Source: Actinomycetes bacterium
Lineage (GTDB): Bacteria > Actinomycetota > Acidimicrobiia > Acidimicrobiales > RAAP-2
Direction: 5' to 3'
Assembly: GCA_021791845.1 (NCBI GenBank)
Contig: JAJYVT010000002.1
Coordinates: forward strand, 41,347-105,346
Length of the DNA stretch: 64,000 nt
The first letter of the stretch is position 1, and every line of letters starts with the position of its first letter. Positions 8,871-16,450 of the stretch are shown here, piece after piece. The notes beneath the pieces are model-generated. The model had not been told where the DNA came from and did no database searches. It saw nothing but the letters and a program-made list of their open reading frames with translations. Both the position numbers and the translations under genes were made by a program.

Positions 8871-9955
8871 TCATGGCCGGCCCGGTGGGGGAGACGGTGC
8901 ACGACGGCGGGCCGCACCCTGAGCGCCCCGCCCGCATCACGGCCGTCCTCCAGGGCATCGGCGACCTGCGGCTGGGCACCGACCTCGTGACCGTCGACCC
9001 GCTGCCTGCCAGCCGGGCCGACCTGGCGCGGGTGCACTCCGAGCGCTACCTGGACGAGCTCGAGGCCTTCGCCCAGCGCGGCGGGGGCTCGCTCGACCCC
9101 GACACGTACGTGACCCCCAGCTCCTGGGACGCGGCGTGCGACGCCGCCGGCGCCGGCCTGGCCGCCGTCCATGCGCTGCGGGAACGGGGGGAGGGCGTCG
9201 GGTTCGCCGTCGCCCGGCCGCCCGGCCACCACGCCGAGCGGGGGAGGGGCATGGGGTTCTGCCTCGTCAACAACGTGGCGGTGACCGCGGCGTCGCTGCT
9301 GGCCGAGGGCGAGCGGGTGCTGGTCGTGGACTGGGACGTGCACCACGGCAACGGGACCCAGGAGATCTTCTGGGACGAACCGGACCTTCTCTACGTGTCG
9401 ACCCACCAGTGGCCGCTCTATCCGGGGACGGGCAGGCCGCAGGAGGTGGGCGGCGAGGGCGCGATCGGCAGCACCGTGAACGTCCCGGTGCCCCCCGGGG
9501 CGACGGGAGACGTCCTGCGCCTGGCGCTCGACGAGGTGGCGGCGCCGGCCGTGGGGGCCTTCCGGCCCGACTGGGTGCTCGTGTCGTGCGGCTTCGACGC
9601 CCACCGGGCGGATCCCCTGGCCGAGCTGGCCCTGTCGAGCGCCGACTTCGCCGACCTGGCGCGCGCCGTGGCCGAGTTCGCTCCCGGTCCTGGGCGGACG
9701 GTGCTCTTCTTGGAAGGGGGCTACGACATGACGGCGGTTCGACGGTCCACGGCGGCCACGGTGGCCGCCCTCTTGGGCGATCTCGCCTCGCCCGAACAGC
9801 CGACGTTCGGCGGACCGGGGGCCGACGCGGTGCGGGCGGTGGCCGGCCTCCGGGAGCGGGCCATGGCCGAGGTGCACGATCGGACGGACGGAGGGAGCCT
9901 GGACGCGCCGGTCACAGGCCCCGCCGGTGCGCCGTCGGAGCGGCGGCCCTGGTGA
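8864..9955 (+). CDS. class II histone-deacetylase-like amidohydrolase
   Basis: The 363-residue protein carries the full HDAC/acetoin-utilisation signature: GGPHPERPAR, ARPPGHHAE with the catalytic His pair, GFCLVNNVA, and DWDVHHGNGTQ with zinc ligands. SCGFDAHRADPL and LEGGYD complete it. It would remove acetyl groups from protein lysines or acetylpolyamines. Its ATG overlaps the acetyltransferase stop (ATGCTGA) and its stop overlaps the Usp gene (GTGA), so an acetylase, a deacetylase and a stress protein form one operon. Confidence 0.92.
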   Translation: MLIMAGPVGETVHDGGPHPERPARITAVLQGIGDLRLGTDLVTVDPLPASRADLARVHSERYLDELEAFAQRGGGSLDPDTYVTPSSWDAACDAAGAGLAAVHALRERGEGVGFAVARPPGHHAERGRGMGFCLVNNVAVTAASLLAEGERVLVVDWDVHHGNGTQEIFWDEPDLLYVSTHQWPLYPGTGRPQEVGGEGAIGSTVNVPVPPGATGDVLRLALDEVAAPAVGAFRPDWVLVSCGFDAHRADPLAELALSSADFADLARAVAEFAPGPGRTVLFLEGGYDMTAVRRSTAATVAALLGDLASPEQPTFGGPGADAVRAVAGLRERAMAEVHDRTDGGSLDAPVTGPAGAPSERRPW

Positions 9956-10377
9956 CCCGGCGCGCCGATGCCGCCGCCGTTCCCACCGCCATCGCCGTGG
10001 GCTACGACGGGTCACCCGACGCCGCTGCCGCGCTCCGGTGGGCGGCCGCCCTGGCGACCCGGACCGGGGCGGAGCTCCGGGTGGTGCACGCCGTCGGGCT
10101 CCTCGAGCACGCCGGGATGGCGGGCGGACCGGCGCGGGACGCGGCCCTGGCGGTTGCCGCCGAGGCCGGAGCCGACGAGGCGAGGGTGACGTGGCGCCGC
10201 GTCGACGGCGAGCCGGCGTCGGTCCTCGTCCGGGAAGCAGAGGACGGGGCCGACCTCCTCGTCGTGGGGAGCAGGGGCTTCTGGGCCCATCCCGGGGTGC
10301 TCGGCAGCACCAGCTTGGAGTTGGCCGAGCGCGCCCCCGTGCCCGTGGTCATCGTGCCCCGGCGCGAGCAGCCCTGA
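9952..10377 (+). CDS. universal stress protein (UspA domain)
   Basis: This is a 141-residue single-domain Usp. AIAVGYDGSPDAAAALRWAA opens the fold and LLVVGSRGFWAHPGVLGSTS matches the ATP-binding G-x-x-G-x(9)-G-S/T region. It starts at a GTG that overlaps the deacetylase stop by 4 bases. Usp proteins are prominent in actinobacterial hypoxia (DosR) regulons, and the DevR-type regulator lies immediately downstream, convergent. A 16-bp tandem repeat spans its stop codon. Confidence 0.9.
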   Translation: MTRRADAAAVPTAIAVGYDGSPDAAAALRWAAALATRTGAELRVVHAVGLLEHAGMAGGPARDAALAVAAEAGADEARVTWRRVDGEPASVLVREAEDGADLLVVGSRGFWAHPGVLGSTSLELAERAPVPVVIVPRREQP

Positions 10378-10412
10378 GGCGGCGCAGCCCTGAGGCGGCG
10401 CAGCCCTGAGGC
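10368..10412 (+). repeat. 16-bp tandem repeat spanning the usp stop codon
   Basis: Three copies of GCAGCCCTGAGGCGGC start at 10368, 10384 and 10400; the last is incomplete. The TGA of the usp gene is in copy 1, and the extra copies each carry another TGA. The unit is not a multiple of three. Confidence 0.85.
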
Positions 10413-11087
10413 TCAGGACCCGCCCGCCGGCTCCTCCCTCTCGGCTCGACCGGAGCGCTCGGCCAGCCGGGCCGCGAACACGGCCGCCTCGGTCCGCCGC
10501 TGCATCCCCAGCTTCGCCAGCAGGTTCGACACGTAGTTCTTCACCGTCTTCTCGGCGAGGAACAGCTCCTCGCCGATCTGGCGGTTGGTACGACCCTCGG
10601 CGATGCGGTCGAGGATCCGCCGCTCCTGGGGGGTGAGGGACGCCAGGCGCTCGTCCTCGTCGGGACCGCGGCGCAGGCGGTTGATGACCCGCTCGGTGAT
10701 GGCGGGGTCCAGGAGCGACCCCCCGGCGCCGACGGTCCGGATGTCCGCCACCAGGTCGCGGCCGCCCACCTGCTTCAGCACGTAGCCGGCGGCGCCGGCC
10801 ATGACCGCCCCCAGGAGGGCCTCGTCGTCGGCGTAGGAGGTCAGCATGAGGCAGGCGATCTCGGGGTGGTCGGAGCGGATCTGGCGGCACACCTCGATCC
10901 CGGAGCCGTCCGGCAGCCGGACGTCCAGGATGGCCACGTCCGGGCGGGCCAGCGGGATCCGGACCAGGGCGTCGTCGGCCGACCCGGCCTCACCGACGAC
11001 CTCGATGTCGTCGGTGCTCTCGAGGAGTGAACGCAGCCCGGCCCGCACGACCTCGTGGTCGTCGAGCAGGAAGACCCGCAGCGCCAT
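10413..11087 (-). CDS. devR: DevR/DosR-like response regulator (NarL/LuxR family)
   Basis: The 224-residue protein has a receiver domain with Asp9, Asp10 and phospho-acceptor Asp55 in ILDVRLPDGSG. A LuxR-type DNA-binding domain follows, with LTPQERRILDRIAEGRTNRQ and FLAEKTVKNYVSNLLAKLG. Sequence and domain spacing follow mycobacterial DosR closely, including LLDPAI in the linker and QRRTEAAVFA at the end. No sensor kinase gene is adjacent, so it is an orphan here. Boxes resembling DosR sites lie beside it and upstream of the cytochrome gene at 21508. It probably directs a hypoxia or dormancy programme. Confidence 0.88.
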   Translation of the reverse strand: MALRVFLLDDHEVVRAGLRSLLESTDDIEVVGEAGSADDALVRIPLARPDVAILDVRLPDGSGIEVCRQIRSDHPEIACLMLTSYADDEALLGAVMAGAAGYVLKQVGGRDLVADIRTVGAGGSLLDPAITERVINRLRRGPDEDERLASLTPQERRILDRIAEGRTNRQIGEELFLAEKTVKNYVSNLLAKLGMQRRTEAAVFAARLAERSGRAEREEPAGGS

Positions 11088-11140
11088 GGCCTCAGTCTGC
11101 CACCCGCGAGGGTGTTCGGGCCGCACAGTGGGGCCAGGTC

Positions 11141-11176
11141 GGGACCTTGGTCCCTCGGACGCGGGACCTTGGGCCC
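11141..11176 (+). promoter_or_regulatory. paired DevR/DosR-like boxes
   Basis: GGGACCTTGGTCCC at 11141-11154 has 6-bp inverted arms around TT. GGGACCTTGGGCCC at 11163-11176 is a near copy. The two begin 22 bp apart, two helical turns, as paired DosR sites do. The core matches GGGACTWWAGTCCC, the DosR consensus, with C/G in place of T/A next to the centre. They lie between devR and the membrane protein at 11264; a TAGGGG stretch at 11205-11210 may be that gene's -10 region. Confidence 0.7.
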
Positions 11177-11263
11177 TCGTTCGCTGCTCGCACAAGGCGC
11201 ACCGTAGGGGCAGAGCGAACGCCACGGGGCGCCGCCGAGAAAGACCCGACAAGGGGGCAGACC

Positions 11264-11854
11264 ATGAAGCGCAAGACGTTCGACCTGATCCTCACGGCAG
11301 TGGGTGGGGCACTGACGGTGATCCTGGTGGTTGCCGGGGCGCTGCTGCTCGTCGGCGCCAACTACGCCAACAGCAACGTCCACGACCAGCTGGCCCGCCA
11401 GCAGATCACCTTCCCGACCAAGGCGCAGATCCTGACAAAGAAGGGCGAGGACTACATCTCCCGCAACGTGCAGCTGCCGTACGCCGGCCAGCAGGTCCTC
11501 ACCGGGACACAGGCCAAGGCCTACGCCTACAAGGTGCAGATGGACGTGTACCCGATGCCGTTCCACGGCGTGTACTCGAAGGTCTCCGCCTTCGCGATGA
11601 CCCACCCGACAACAGCGAAGGCGGCCGCCCTCGTGACAACGAGCTTCCGGGCGACCACGCTCCAGGGGCTGCTCCTCGAGGCCTACGCCTTCTCGCAGTT
11701 CGGGACGATCGCCACTGACGGCGCCATCGCCGCCTTCTCCCTGGCCTTCTTGATGCTCCTCCTGACCGGCCTCGGCCTCTGGCACGTGCGCCGCACCCCG
11801 GTCAGCGAGGAGTTCCCGAAGTCCTTCGCAACCGAGACCCGTCAGGCTGCCTGA
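11264..11854 (+). CDS. two-helix membrane protein with a large exported domain, DevR-linked
   Basis: The 196-residue protein has one membrane helix at about 7-31, an outside domain of about 120 residues without cysteines, and a second helix at about 153-173, followed by a short charged tail. I do not recognise a named family. GGGGG precedes the ATG. The paired DevR-like boxes 90-120 bp upstream suggest induction under low oxygen or stress. A strong hairpin ends the transcript, so it is monocistronic. Confidence 0.75.
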   Translation: MKRKTFDLILTAVGGALTVILVVAGALLLVGANYANSNVHDQLARQQITFPTKAQILTKKGEDYISRNVQLPYAGQQVLTGTQAKAYAYKVQMDVYPMPFHGVYSKVSAFAMTHPTTAKAAALVTTSFRATTLQGLLLEAYAFSQFGTIATDGAIAAFSLAFLMLLLTGLGLWHVRRTPVSEEFPKSFATETRQAA

Positions 11855-11889
11855 GCAGCACCGGGCGCTCGGCGCCCCGAGGCGGGGAC

Positions 11890-11920
11890 GCTGCCCCTCC
11901 GGTTCGTCCGGGGGGGCAGC
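11890..11920 (+). terminator. GC-rich hairpin terminator
   Basis: GCTGCCCCTCCGG (11890-11902) pairs over all 13 positions (one G-U) with 11908-11920 around TTCGT. It begins 36 bases after the stop of the membrane protein gene. No U-run follows, which is common in high-GC actinomycetes. Confidence 0.75.
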
Positions 11921-11997
11921 GCCGCGTCCGGCCTCGGCGCCGGACTGGCGGGGCGGTGGACCGCTGCGGCGCGCCTCGGACCGCTAGACATGGCCCG

Positions 11998-12510
11998 ATG
12001 GCGGGCAGGCCGCGACGCGACGTGGAGACGATCGAGTTCGACCCCGGCACCACCGACGCCGTGGTGGCGCGCATGGAGGAACTGGCGAGCGCCGGTGACG
12101 GATGGATCAACGTGCTGCCCGGGGTGCCCGAGGAGGAGGTGGAGGAGCCGCCGCGAGGCGTCTTCACCGCCCTGTTCGGCACGGCGCAGCCGCCGGTCAG
12201 CATGGGGACCTGGGTGCCGGCCGGCGGGGGCCGGCGCGACAGCGGCGCGGAGACCGTCGGGTTCATGCACCCCCGGGGCCGGCGGGCGGTGAACCAGCTC
12301 GCCTCGGCCGGGGTGATGGTGCCCGCCGGATGGCGCGTGGGCCAGGACCACCCCCGCCGCGGGCTGATCGTCCGCCCGCCGTCTGGCACCCCGCACGCCG
12401 AAGTGCTGTCGTGGGTCCTGCGCGCCGGCGCCGCCCTTGCCGTGGTGCCCCTGACCGGGCGCTGGCAGGCCCGGGTCTACCTGCCCAAACCGAGATCGAC
12501 CACGTCGTAG
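11998..12510 (+). CDS. hypothetical protein
   Basis: This is a 170-residue soluble protein that I cannot assign. It has an acidic first half (TIEFDPGTTDAVVARMEELA), a proline-rich middle (LPGVPEEEVEEPP), and a hydrophobic strand RAGAALAVVPLTGRWQARVY at the end. It has no membrane segments or cysteines. TAGACA ends 7 bases before the ATG and there is no ribosome-binding site, so it may be leaderless. Its last 34 bases overlap the convergent MhuD-like gene. Confidence 0.65.
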   Translation: MAGRPRRDVETIEFDPGTTDAVVARMEELASAGDGWINVLPGVPEEEVEEPPRGVFTALFGTAQPPVSMGTWVPAGGGRRDSGAETVGFMHPRGRRAVNQLASAGVMVPAGWRVGQDHPRRGLIVRPPSGTPHAEVLSWVLRAGAALAVVPLTGRWQARVYLPKPRSTTS

Positions 12511-12908
12511 CTCCACAGCTCGCTGTGGGTGGCGACCGGGGGCGCCTCACCTCCAGGGTGCCCGCCTCCGGGGTGCCCGCTTCCGGGGTGCCCGCCTCCA
12601 GGGTGCCCGCCTCCGGGGTGCCCGCCCGACCCGCCGCCTTCGTGCGCCGCCCCCGGGTCGTCTCCTTCGCCCGCAGCTCGGTGCCCGTGGGCGAAGGCAG
12701 GCGAGCGCACCCACGCCTGGAACGACTCCTCGTCCCGCCAGCGGGTGAGGACCAGCCAGGTGTCGCGGCCATCGGTCGGCCGGAGCAGCTCGAATCCCAC
12801 GAGCCCCTCTGCCTGGTCCACCGCCCCGGCGCGGTTGGCGAAGCGGCGGGCCAGCTCGTCGCCGGATCCCGGGGGGACGGTGATGGCGTTGATGCGCACG
12901 ACGGTCAT
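12477..12908 (-). CDS. MhuD/IsdG-type haem-degrading monooxygenase with a Gly-His-Pro insert
   Basis: Residues 1-79 and 122-143 align throughout with mycobacterial MhuD, a haem oxygenase that yields mycobilin. Asn7 and Trp66, needed for catalysis, are present, and His74 (with His76) matches the haem-ligand position. Between them, residues 80-121 are an insert rich in Gly, His and Pro, with five GHP units spaced every five residues. Normal MhuD has no such insert. The insert directly follows the haem-ligand loop and might bind metal or haem. The gene overlaps the convergent neighbour by 34 bases. CATGAT ends 6 bases before the ATG. Confidence 0.85.
   Translation of the reverse strand: MTVVRINAITVPPGSGDELARRFANRAGAVDQAEGLVGFELLRPTDGRDTWLVLTRWRDEESFQAWVRSPAFAHGHRAAGEGDDPGAAHEGGGSGGHPGGGHPGGGHPGSGHPGGGHPGGEAPPVATHSELWSYDVVDLGLGR
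12550..12632 (+). repeat. 15-bp coding repeat (GGGHP units)
   Basis: About five copies of a CCGGGGTGCCCGCCT-like unit, with one variant base in some copies, lie inside the MhuD-like gene. They encode Gly-Gly-Gly-His-Pro on the minus strand. The unit length keeps the frame, so copy number can vary without a frameshift. Confidence 0.85.
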
Positions 12909-12939
12909 CCCCCCATCATGGAGCGTCCGGCCGGCGGCG

Positions 12940-13794
12940 TCAGATCCCCAGGAGGCTGGTGCGGGCCGCCCGGTCGACCAGGCGAGCCGGGACCAGCCCG
13001 TTGAGGAACCACCCCACCCGGGCCTCGACCCCCACGGGCACCACGGGCCGGTTGCCCGCGACCGCGTCCACCACGGCGCCGGCCACGAGCTCGGGGGGGT
13101 GGCCGCGGGCGAAGAGCCGTCGGATCCGGGCCCTCGACTCGGCGGCCGCCCGGTCGCCGCGGAACCGGGTCCGGGACGTGATGGCGGTGGCGATGACGCC
13201 CGGGCACACCGCCGAGACGCCCACCCCGCAAGGGCCCCAGTCGGCGCGCAGGCACTGGCTCAGTGCCAGGACGGCGGCCTTGGTCGTCACGTAGGCGGGC
13301 TCCGTCGCCCGGGGGGTGAAGGCGAGCCCCGAGGAGACGTTCACGACGTGGCCCCGCCCCTGGGCCACCATGGAGGGACCGAACGCCCGGCACCCGTTGA
13401 TCACGCCGCCGAGGTTGATGCCCAGGATCCACCGCCAGTCGTCGTCGGTCGTGTCGAGGAAGCGCCCCGTCATGCCGACGCCTGCGTTGTTCACGAGGAC
13501 GTCGGGTGGGCCGTGCTCGTGGACGACGGCGCGGGCGGCCGCTTCCATCGCCGGGCCGTCCGACACGTCGACCTGATGGGCCTCGCCGCCGGTCTCCGCC
13601 GCCACCGCCCGGGCCGCCGGCCCGTCGACGTCCAGGGCGACGACGTGCATGCCCCGGGAGCGCAGCGTCCGTGCCGTCGCCCGGCCGATACCGCTCCCCG
13701 CTCCGGTGACGACGGCCAGCCGTCCCGGCCCGACCAGGGCCTCGCGGGAGGCGGTGCCCCCGCCGGCGCTCACGGTGCCCCCGCCGGCGCTCAC
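12940..13794 (-). CDS. short-chain dehydrogenase/reductase
   Basis: The 284-residue SDR has TGAGSGIGRA for NAD(P) binding, VNNAG, a catalytic serine in VNVSSG, and the Tyr-Lys pair in AYVTTKAA. It is the third gene of an operon with a flavin monooxygenase and an AurF-like diiron oxygenase, and may oxidise or reduce an alcohol/ketone in the same route. The GTG at 13794 overlaps the monooxygenase stop (GTGA). A second in-frame GTG at 13773 lies in the next copy of a 21-bp repeat, so the start is duplicated. Confidence 0.9.
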   Translation of the reverse strand: MSAGGGTVSAGGGTASREALVGPGRLAVVTGAGSGIGRATARTLRSRGMHVVALDVDGPAARAVAAETGGEAHQVDVSDGPAMEAAARAVVHEHGPPDVLVNNAGVGMTGRFLDTTDDDWRWILGINLGGVINGCRAFGPSMVAQGRGHVVNVSSGLAFTPRATEPAYVTTKAAVLALSQCLRADWGPCGVGVSAVCPGVIATAITSRTRFRGDRAAAESRARIRRLFARGHPPELVAGAVVDAVAGNRPVVPVGVEARVGWFLNGLVPARLVDRAARTSLLGI

Positions 13795-13808
13795 GGTGCC
13801 CCCGCCGG
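13752..13808 (+). repeat. 21-bp repeat duplicating a stop/start junction
   Basis: Two full copies and one partial copy of CGGTGCCCCCGCCGGCGCTCA begin at 13752, 13773 and 13794. Each full copy carries a potential GTGA start for the SDR on the minus strand. The repeat adds seven residues (SAGGGTV) per unit. Confidence 0.85.
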
Positions 13809-15377
13809 GGCGCCGGGCGCCCACGGGCCCCGGGCCGGAGCGACCGGCGCACCGCCGGCCGCCGCCGGCCGCGGCCGGGGGAAGGCGGTGGACCGGGTGG
13901 TCACCGCGTAGGCGCCGAGGTCGAAGCGGCGGGTGGCACGCCGGTAGCTCCAGCTGGACCCGGGCCAGATGGCGACGTTGCGACCCTCGGCGTCCAGGTA
14001 CCAGCTCCGGCAGCCGCCCTGGGTCCACACGCTCTGTCCGCTTCGCCTGCCGATCTCGGCATCCCACGCGGCCAGTGCCGCCGGGCGCACCTCGATGGAC
14101 GCCGCCCCGGCCCGTTCCATGGCGTCCAGGGCGCCCAGCAGGTAGGCGATCTGCGACTCGATCACGAAGACCATTGACGAATGGCCGAGCCCGGTGTTGG
14201 GGCCGACCATGAGGAAGAGGTTGGGGAAGCCCGGCACCGTCATGCCCTTGTAGGCGGCGAGCCGGGGTCGCCACGCTTCGGCCAGCGGGCGGTGCTGGCG
14301 ACCGAAGGTGCGGGCCGCCGCGCCGGTGCCTGCGACGTCGAACCCGGTCCCGAAGACGATGGTGTCGACGGGGCGCTCGCGGCCGTCCCGGGTCACGACG
14401 CCGCGCTCGGTCACTTGCGCGATGGGATCGGTGACCAGCTCCACGTTGGGCCGGCCGAGGGAGGGGTAGTAGTCGCTCGACACGAGGATGCGCTTGCAGC
14501 CCAGCTCGTAGTCCGGCGTGAGCCTGGCCCGCAGCGCGGGGTCGGGCACCTGGCGCTCGAGGTGGCGCCGGGCCATGTCGACCGCGATCCTGGCCCTGCG
14601 CCGTCGGCGGACCGGGCTGCCGACGAAGCCGAGGACGTAGGCCTCCCGCGCCCAGTAGACGGCGGCCCGGGCGGCCAGCTGGGTGCCGGGGACCCAGCGG
14701 AAGAGGGCGTGCTCGAAGCCCGAGAGGGCCCGGTCGCGCCGCGGCACGATCCATGGCGGGGTGCGCTGGAAGACGTGCAGCTGGGCCACCCTCGGCTGGA
14801 TGCGGGGCACGAACTGGACGGCGGAGGCGCCGGTGCCCACCACCGCCACCCGCTCGCCGGTCAGGTCGTGGTGGTGGTCCCAGCGGGCGGAGTGGAAGAG
14901 CGTGCCCCGGAAGTCCGCGAGCCCCGGGAGGTCGGGAAGGCTCGGCTCGCTCAACGGCCCGCGCGCAGACACCAGCACCGTCGCCCGGACCCGCCCCCGG
15001 ACCGTGTCCACGTCCCAGCACGCGTCCTCGTCGTTCCACACCGCCTGCGTGACCTCGTGGCCGAACCGGACATGGGGCAGGACGCCCGACCGGGCGGCGC
15101 TGTCCTCGAGGTAGGCCTGGATCTCGCGCTGGGCCGAGAAGGACCGGCTCCACGACGGGTTGGGGGCGAACGAGAACGAATAGAGGTTCGAGGGCACGTC
15201 GCAGGCGGCGCCCGGATAGGTGTTGTCCCGCCACGTGCCGCCGACCGTGGCGCCCCGCTCGAGGACGACGAAGTCCGTTGTGCCCCGCTGGCGCAGGCGG
15301 ATGGCCAGGCCGAGCCCGGCGAAGCCCGCACCGATGATGGCCAGGCGGAACCGGCCGCCGGCCGGAGCCCCGCTCAC
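13791..15377 (-). CDS. FAD-dependent Baeyer-Villiger-type monooxygenase
   Basis: The 528-residue flavoprotein has the FAD motif GAGFAGLGLA near residue 16 and the NADPH motif VVGTGASAVQ. The Baeyer-Villiger fingerprint F-x-G-x(3)-H-x(3)-W is present as FRGTLFHSARW. Its motifs and length match bacterial BVMOs that turn ketones into esters or lactones. It lies between an AurF-like diiron protein and an SDR, with GTGA overlaps on both sides, which suggests a short oxidative pathway. The substrate is unknown. The last 30 residues are Pro/Ala-rich and probably disordered. Confidence 0.92.
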   Translation of the reverse strand: MSGAPAGGRFRLAIIGAGFAGLGLAIRLRQRGTTDFVVLERGATVGGTWRDNTYPGAACDVPSNLYSFSFAPNPSWSRSFSAQREIQAYLEDSAARSGVLPHVRFGHEVTQAVWNDEDACWDVDTVRGRVRATVLVSARGPLSEPSLPDLPGLADFRGTLFHSARWDHHHDLTGERVAVVGTGASAVQFVPRIQPRVAQLHVFQRTPPWIVPRRDRALSGFEHALFRWVPGTQLAARAAVYWAREAYVLGFVGSPVRRRRRARIAVDMARRHLERQVPDPALRARLTPDYELGCKRILVSSDYYPSLGRPNVELVTDPIAQVTERGVVTRDGRERPVDTIVFGTGFDVAGTGAAARTFGRQHRPLAEAWRPRLAAYKGMTVPGFPNLFLMVGPNTGLGHSSMVFVIESQIAYLLGALDAMERAGAASIEVRPAALAAWDAEIGRRSGQSVWTQGGCRSWYLDAEGRNVAIWPGSSWSYRRATRRFDLGAYAVTTRSTAFPRPRPAAAGGAPVAPARGPWAPGAPAGAP

Positions 15378-16384
15378 CGGCGGGCTGGGGCCGGCGCGCC
15401 GTCAGGAGCGGGCGCCTCCCAGATGCCCATCGCCCGCCACAGGGGGTGGGCCCACCGGGGGAGCAACCCGGTCTCGGCGCACAGGCGGCGGATGCCGGCC
15501 ACCGACCCGGCCACCAGGGCACGCTGCTCGGGTGAGCGTCGCCCGGACCGCACCACCGATGGCGGGATGGCGTTCGCCCGGGCGAAGCCCCCCGGGGTGT
15601 CGAGCATCAACCGGACCATCGTCCCGAGCAGGAGCGGTACCGCCACGGCCAGGGTCCGTCGACGTACCGGGTGCAGGCGCGGGATCTCCCGCTCGAGGTA
15701 GTGCCGGGCGAAGGAGCGGTGCCTCGCCTCCTCGGTGACGTGGATGCGGATGATCCGCTCCAGCAGCGGGTGGGCGATGCCGGCGCGCAGGCGCCGTCGT
15801 TGGACGTAGTCGATGGGCTCCTCGCCGCCGAGCACGAAGAAGAAGAAGAGCGCTGGCGCACGCCGGGCGAGGGGCACCACCAAGCGCTCGGCGGCGCGCT
15901 TCACGAACGCCGGCATGCCGGGGGCCGGCACGCCGGCACGGTTCACGAGCTCCTGGAACATCATGGTGTGCTGCGACTCCTCGATGACCTCGTGGTGGAG
16001 GTAGCGGAACTCCGGCCGCCCGTTCTCCAGCCAGAAGGCCCGCGCCAGGAGGCCCCGCTGCAGGACGTTCTCGAACTCCCACCCGGTCCGCATGGTGATC
16101 GCGATGCGCTGGAGCCCGAGCCGCGACCGCACGTCGGGAGGTTGCGACCGGTACCACTCGGTCGTGGCGACGGGGTCGAAGTCCTGCAGCTCCCACCGGA
16201 GGTCGCGGCTGTCCACCCGGTGCTCGGGGGCGTCCCACTCCACGTCGGCGTAGGCGTCGAAGTGCTTGTCGACCGACTGGCGGCTCAGCCGCGCGCACAG
16301 GGCCTCGAACGCCCCGGCCCCGTCGGGCGCGGGCGCCGGGGGCCGGGGAGGGTCGGCGGGTTCGGGACGGGTGGCGACGGACAT
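15374..16384 (-). CDS. AurF-like diiron oxygenase
   Basis: The 336-residue protein has the two diiron half-sites of the AurF family: HHEVIEESQHTMMF (E-E-x-x-H) near residue 140 and HVTEEARHRSFARHYLE (E-x-x-x-H) near 225. AurF proteins oxidise arylamines to nitro compounds, or catalyse related oxygenations. GGAGG lies 6 bases before the ATG at 16384; an upstream in-frame GTG at 16396 has no such signal. It leads an operon with the BVMO and SDR, divergent from a MerR-type regulator whose operator lies in the 55-bp gap. Confidence 0.87.
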   Translation of the reverse strand: MSVATRPEPADPPRPPAPAPDGAGAFEALCARLSRQSVDKHFDAYADVEWDAPEHRVDSRDLRWELQDFDPVATTEWYRSQPPDVRSRLGLQRIAITMRTGWEFENVLQRGLLARAFWLENGRPEFRYLHHEVIEESQHTMMFQELVNRAGVPAPGMPAFVKRAAERLVVPLARRAPALFFFFVLGGEEPIDYVQRRRLRAGIAHPLLERIIRIHVTEEARHRSFARHYLEREIPRLHPVRRRTLAVAVPLLLGTMVRLMLDTPGGFARANAIPPSVVRSGRRSPEQRALVAGSVAGIRRLCAETGLLPRWAHPLWRAMGIWEAPAPDGAPAPARR

Positions 16385-16422
16385 GGAGACCTCCACGATG
16401 GTGCTACTCCGTTCCCACTGTG

Positions 16423-16450
16423 CAATGTACCATTGGACAATGGCATTGTC
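16423..16450. promoter_or_regulatory. operator with alternating CAATG/CATTG repeats
   Basis: CAATG (16423), CATTG (16431), CAATG (16438) and CATTG (16444) alternate. GACAATG and CATTGTC (16436-16442 and 16444-16450) form a perfect 7-bp inverted repeat around one base and span the regulator's own ATG. A protein bound here would block the regulator gene, and could switch the divergent oxygenase operon. Confidence 0.65.

Noticed and set aside
12550..12632. CRISPR-like direct repeats
   Set aside because: The repeats are contiguous 15-bp coding units inside a gene and encode GGGHP.
12940..15522. An 860-codon minus frame as one fusion protein
   Set aside because: The SDR motifs occur only after 13794; the upstream part is an out-of-frame shadow of the monooxygenase, and a GTGA overlap separates the two genes.
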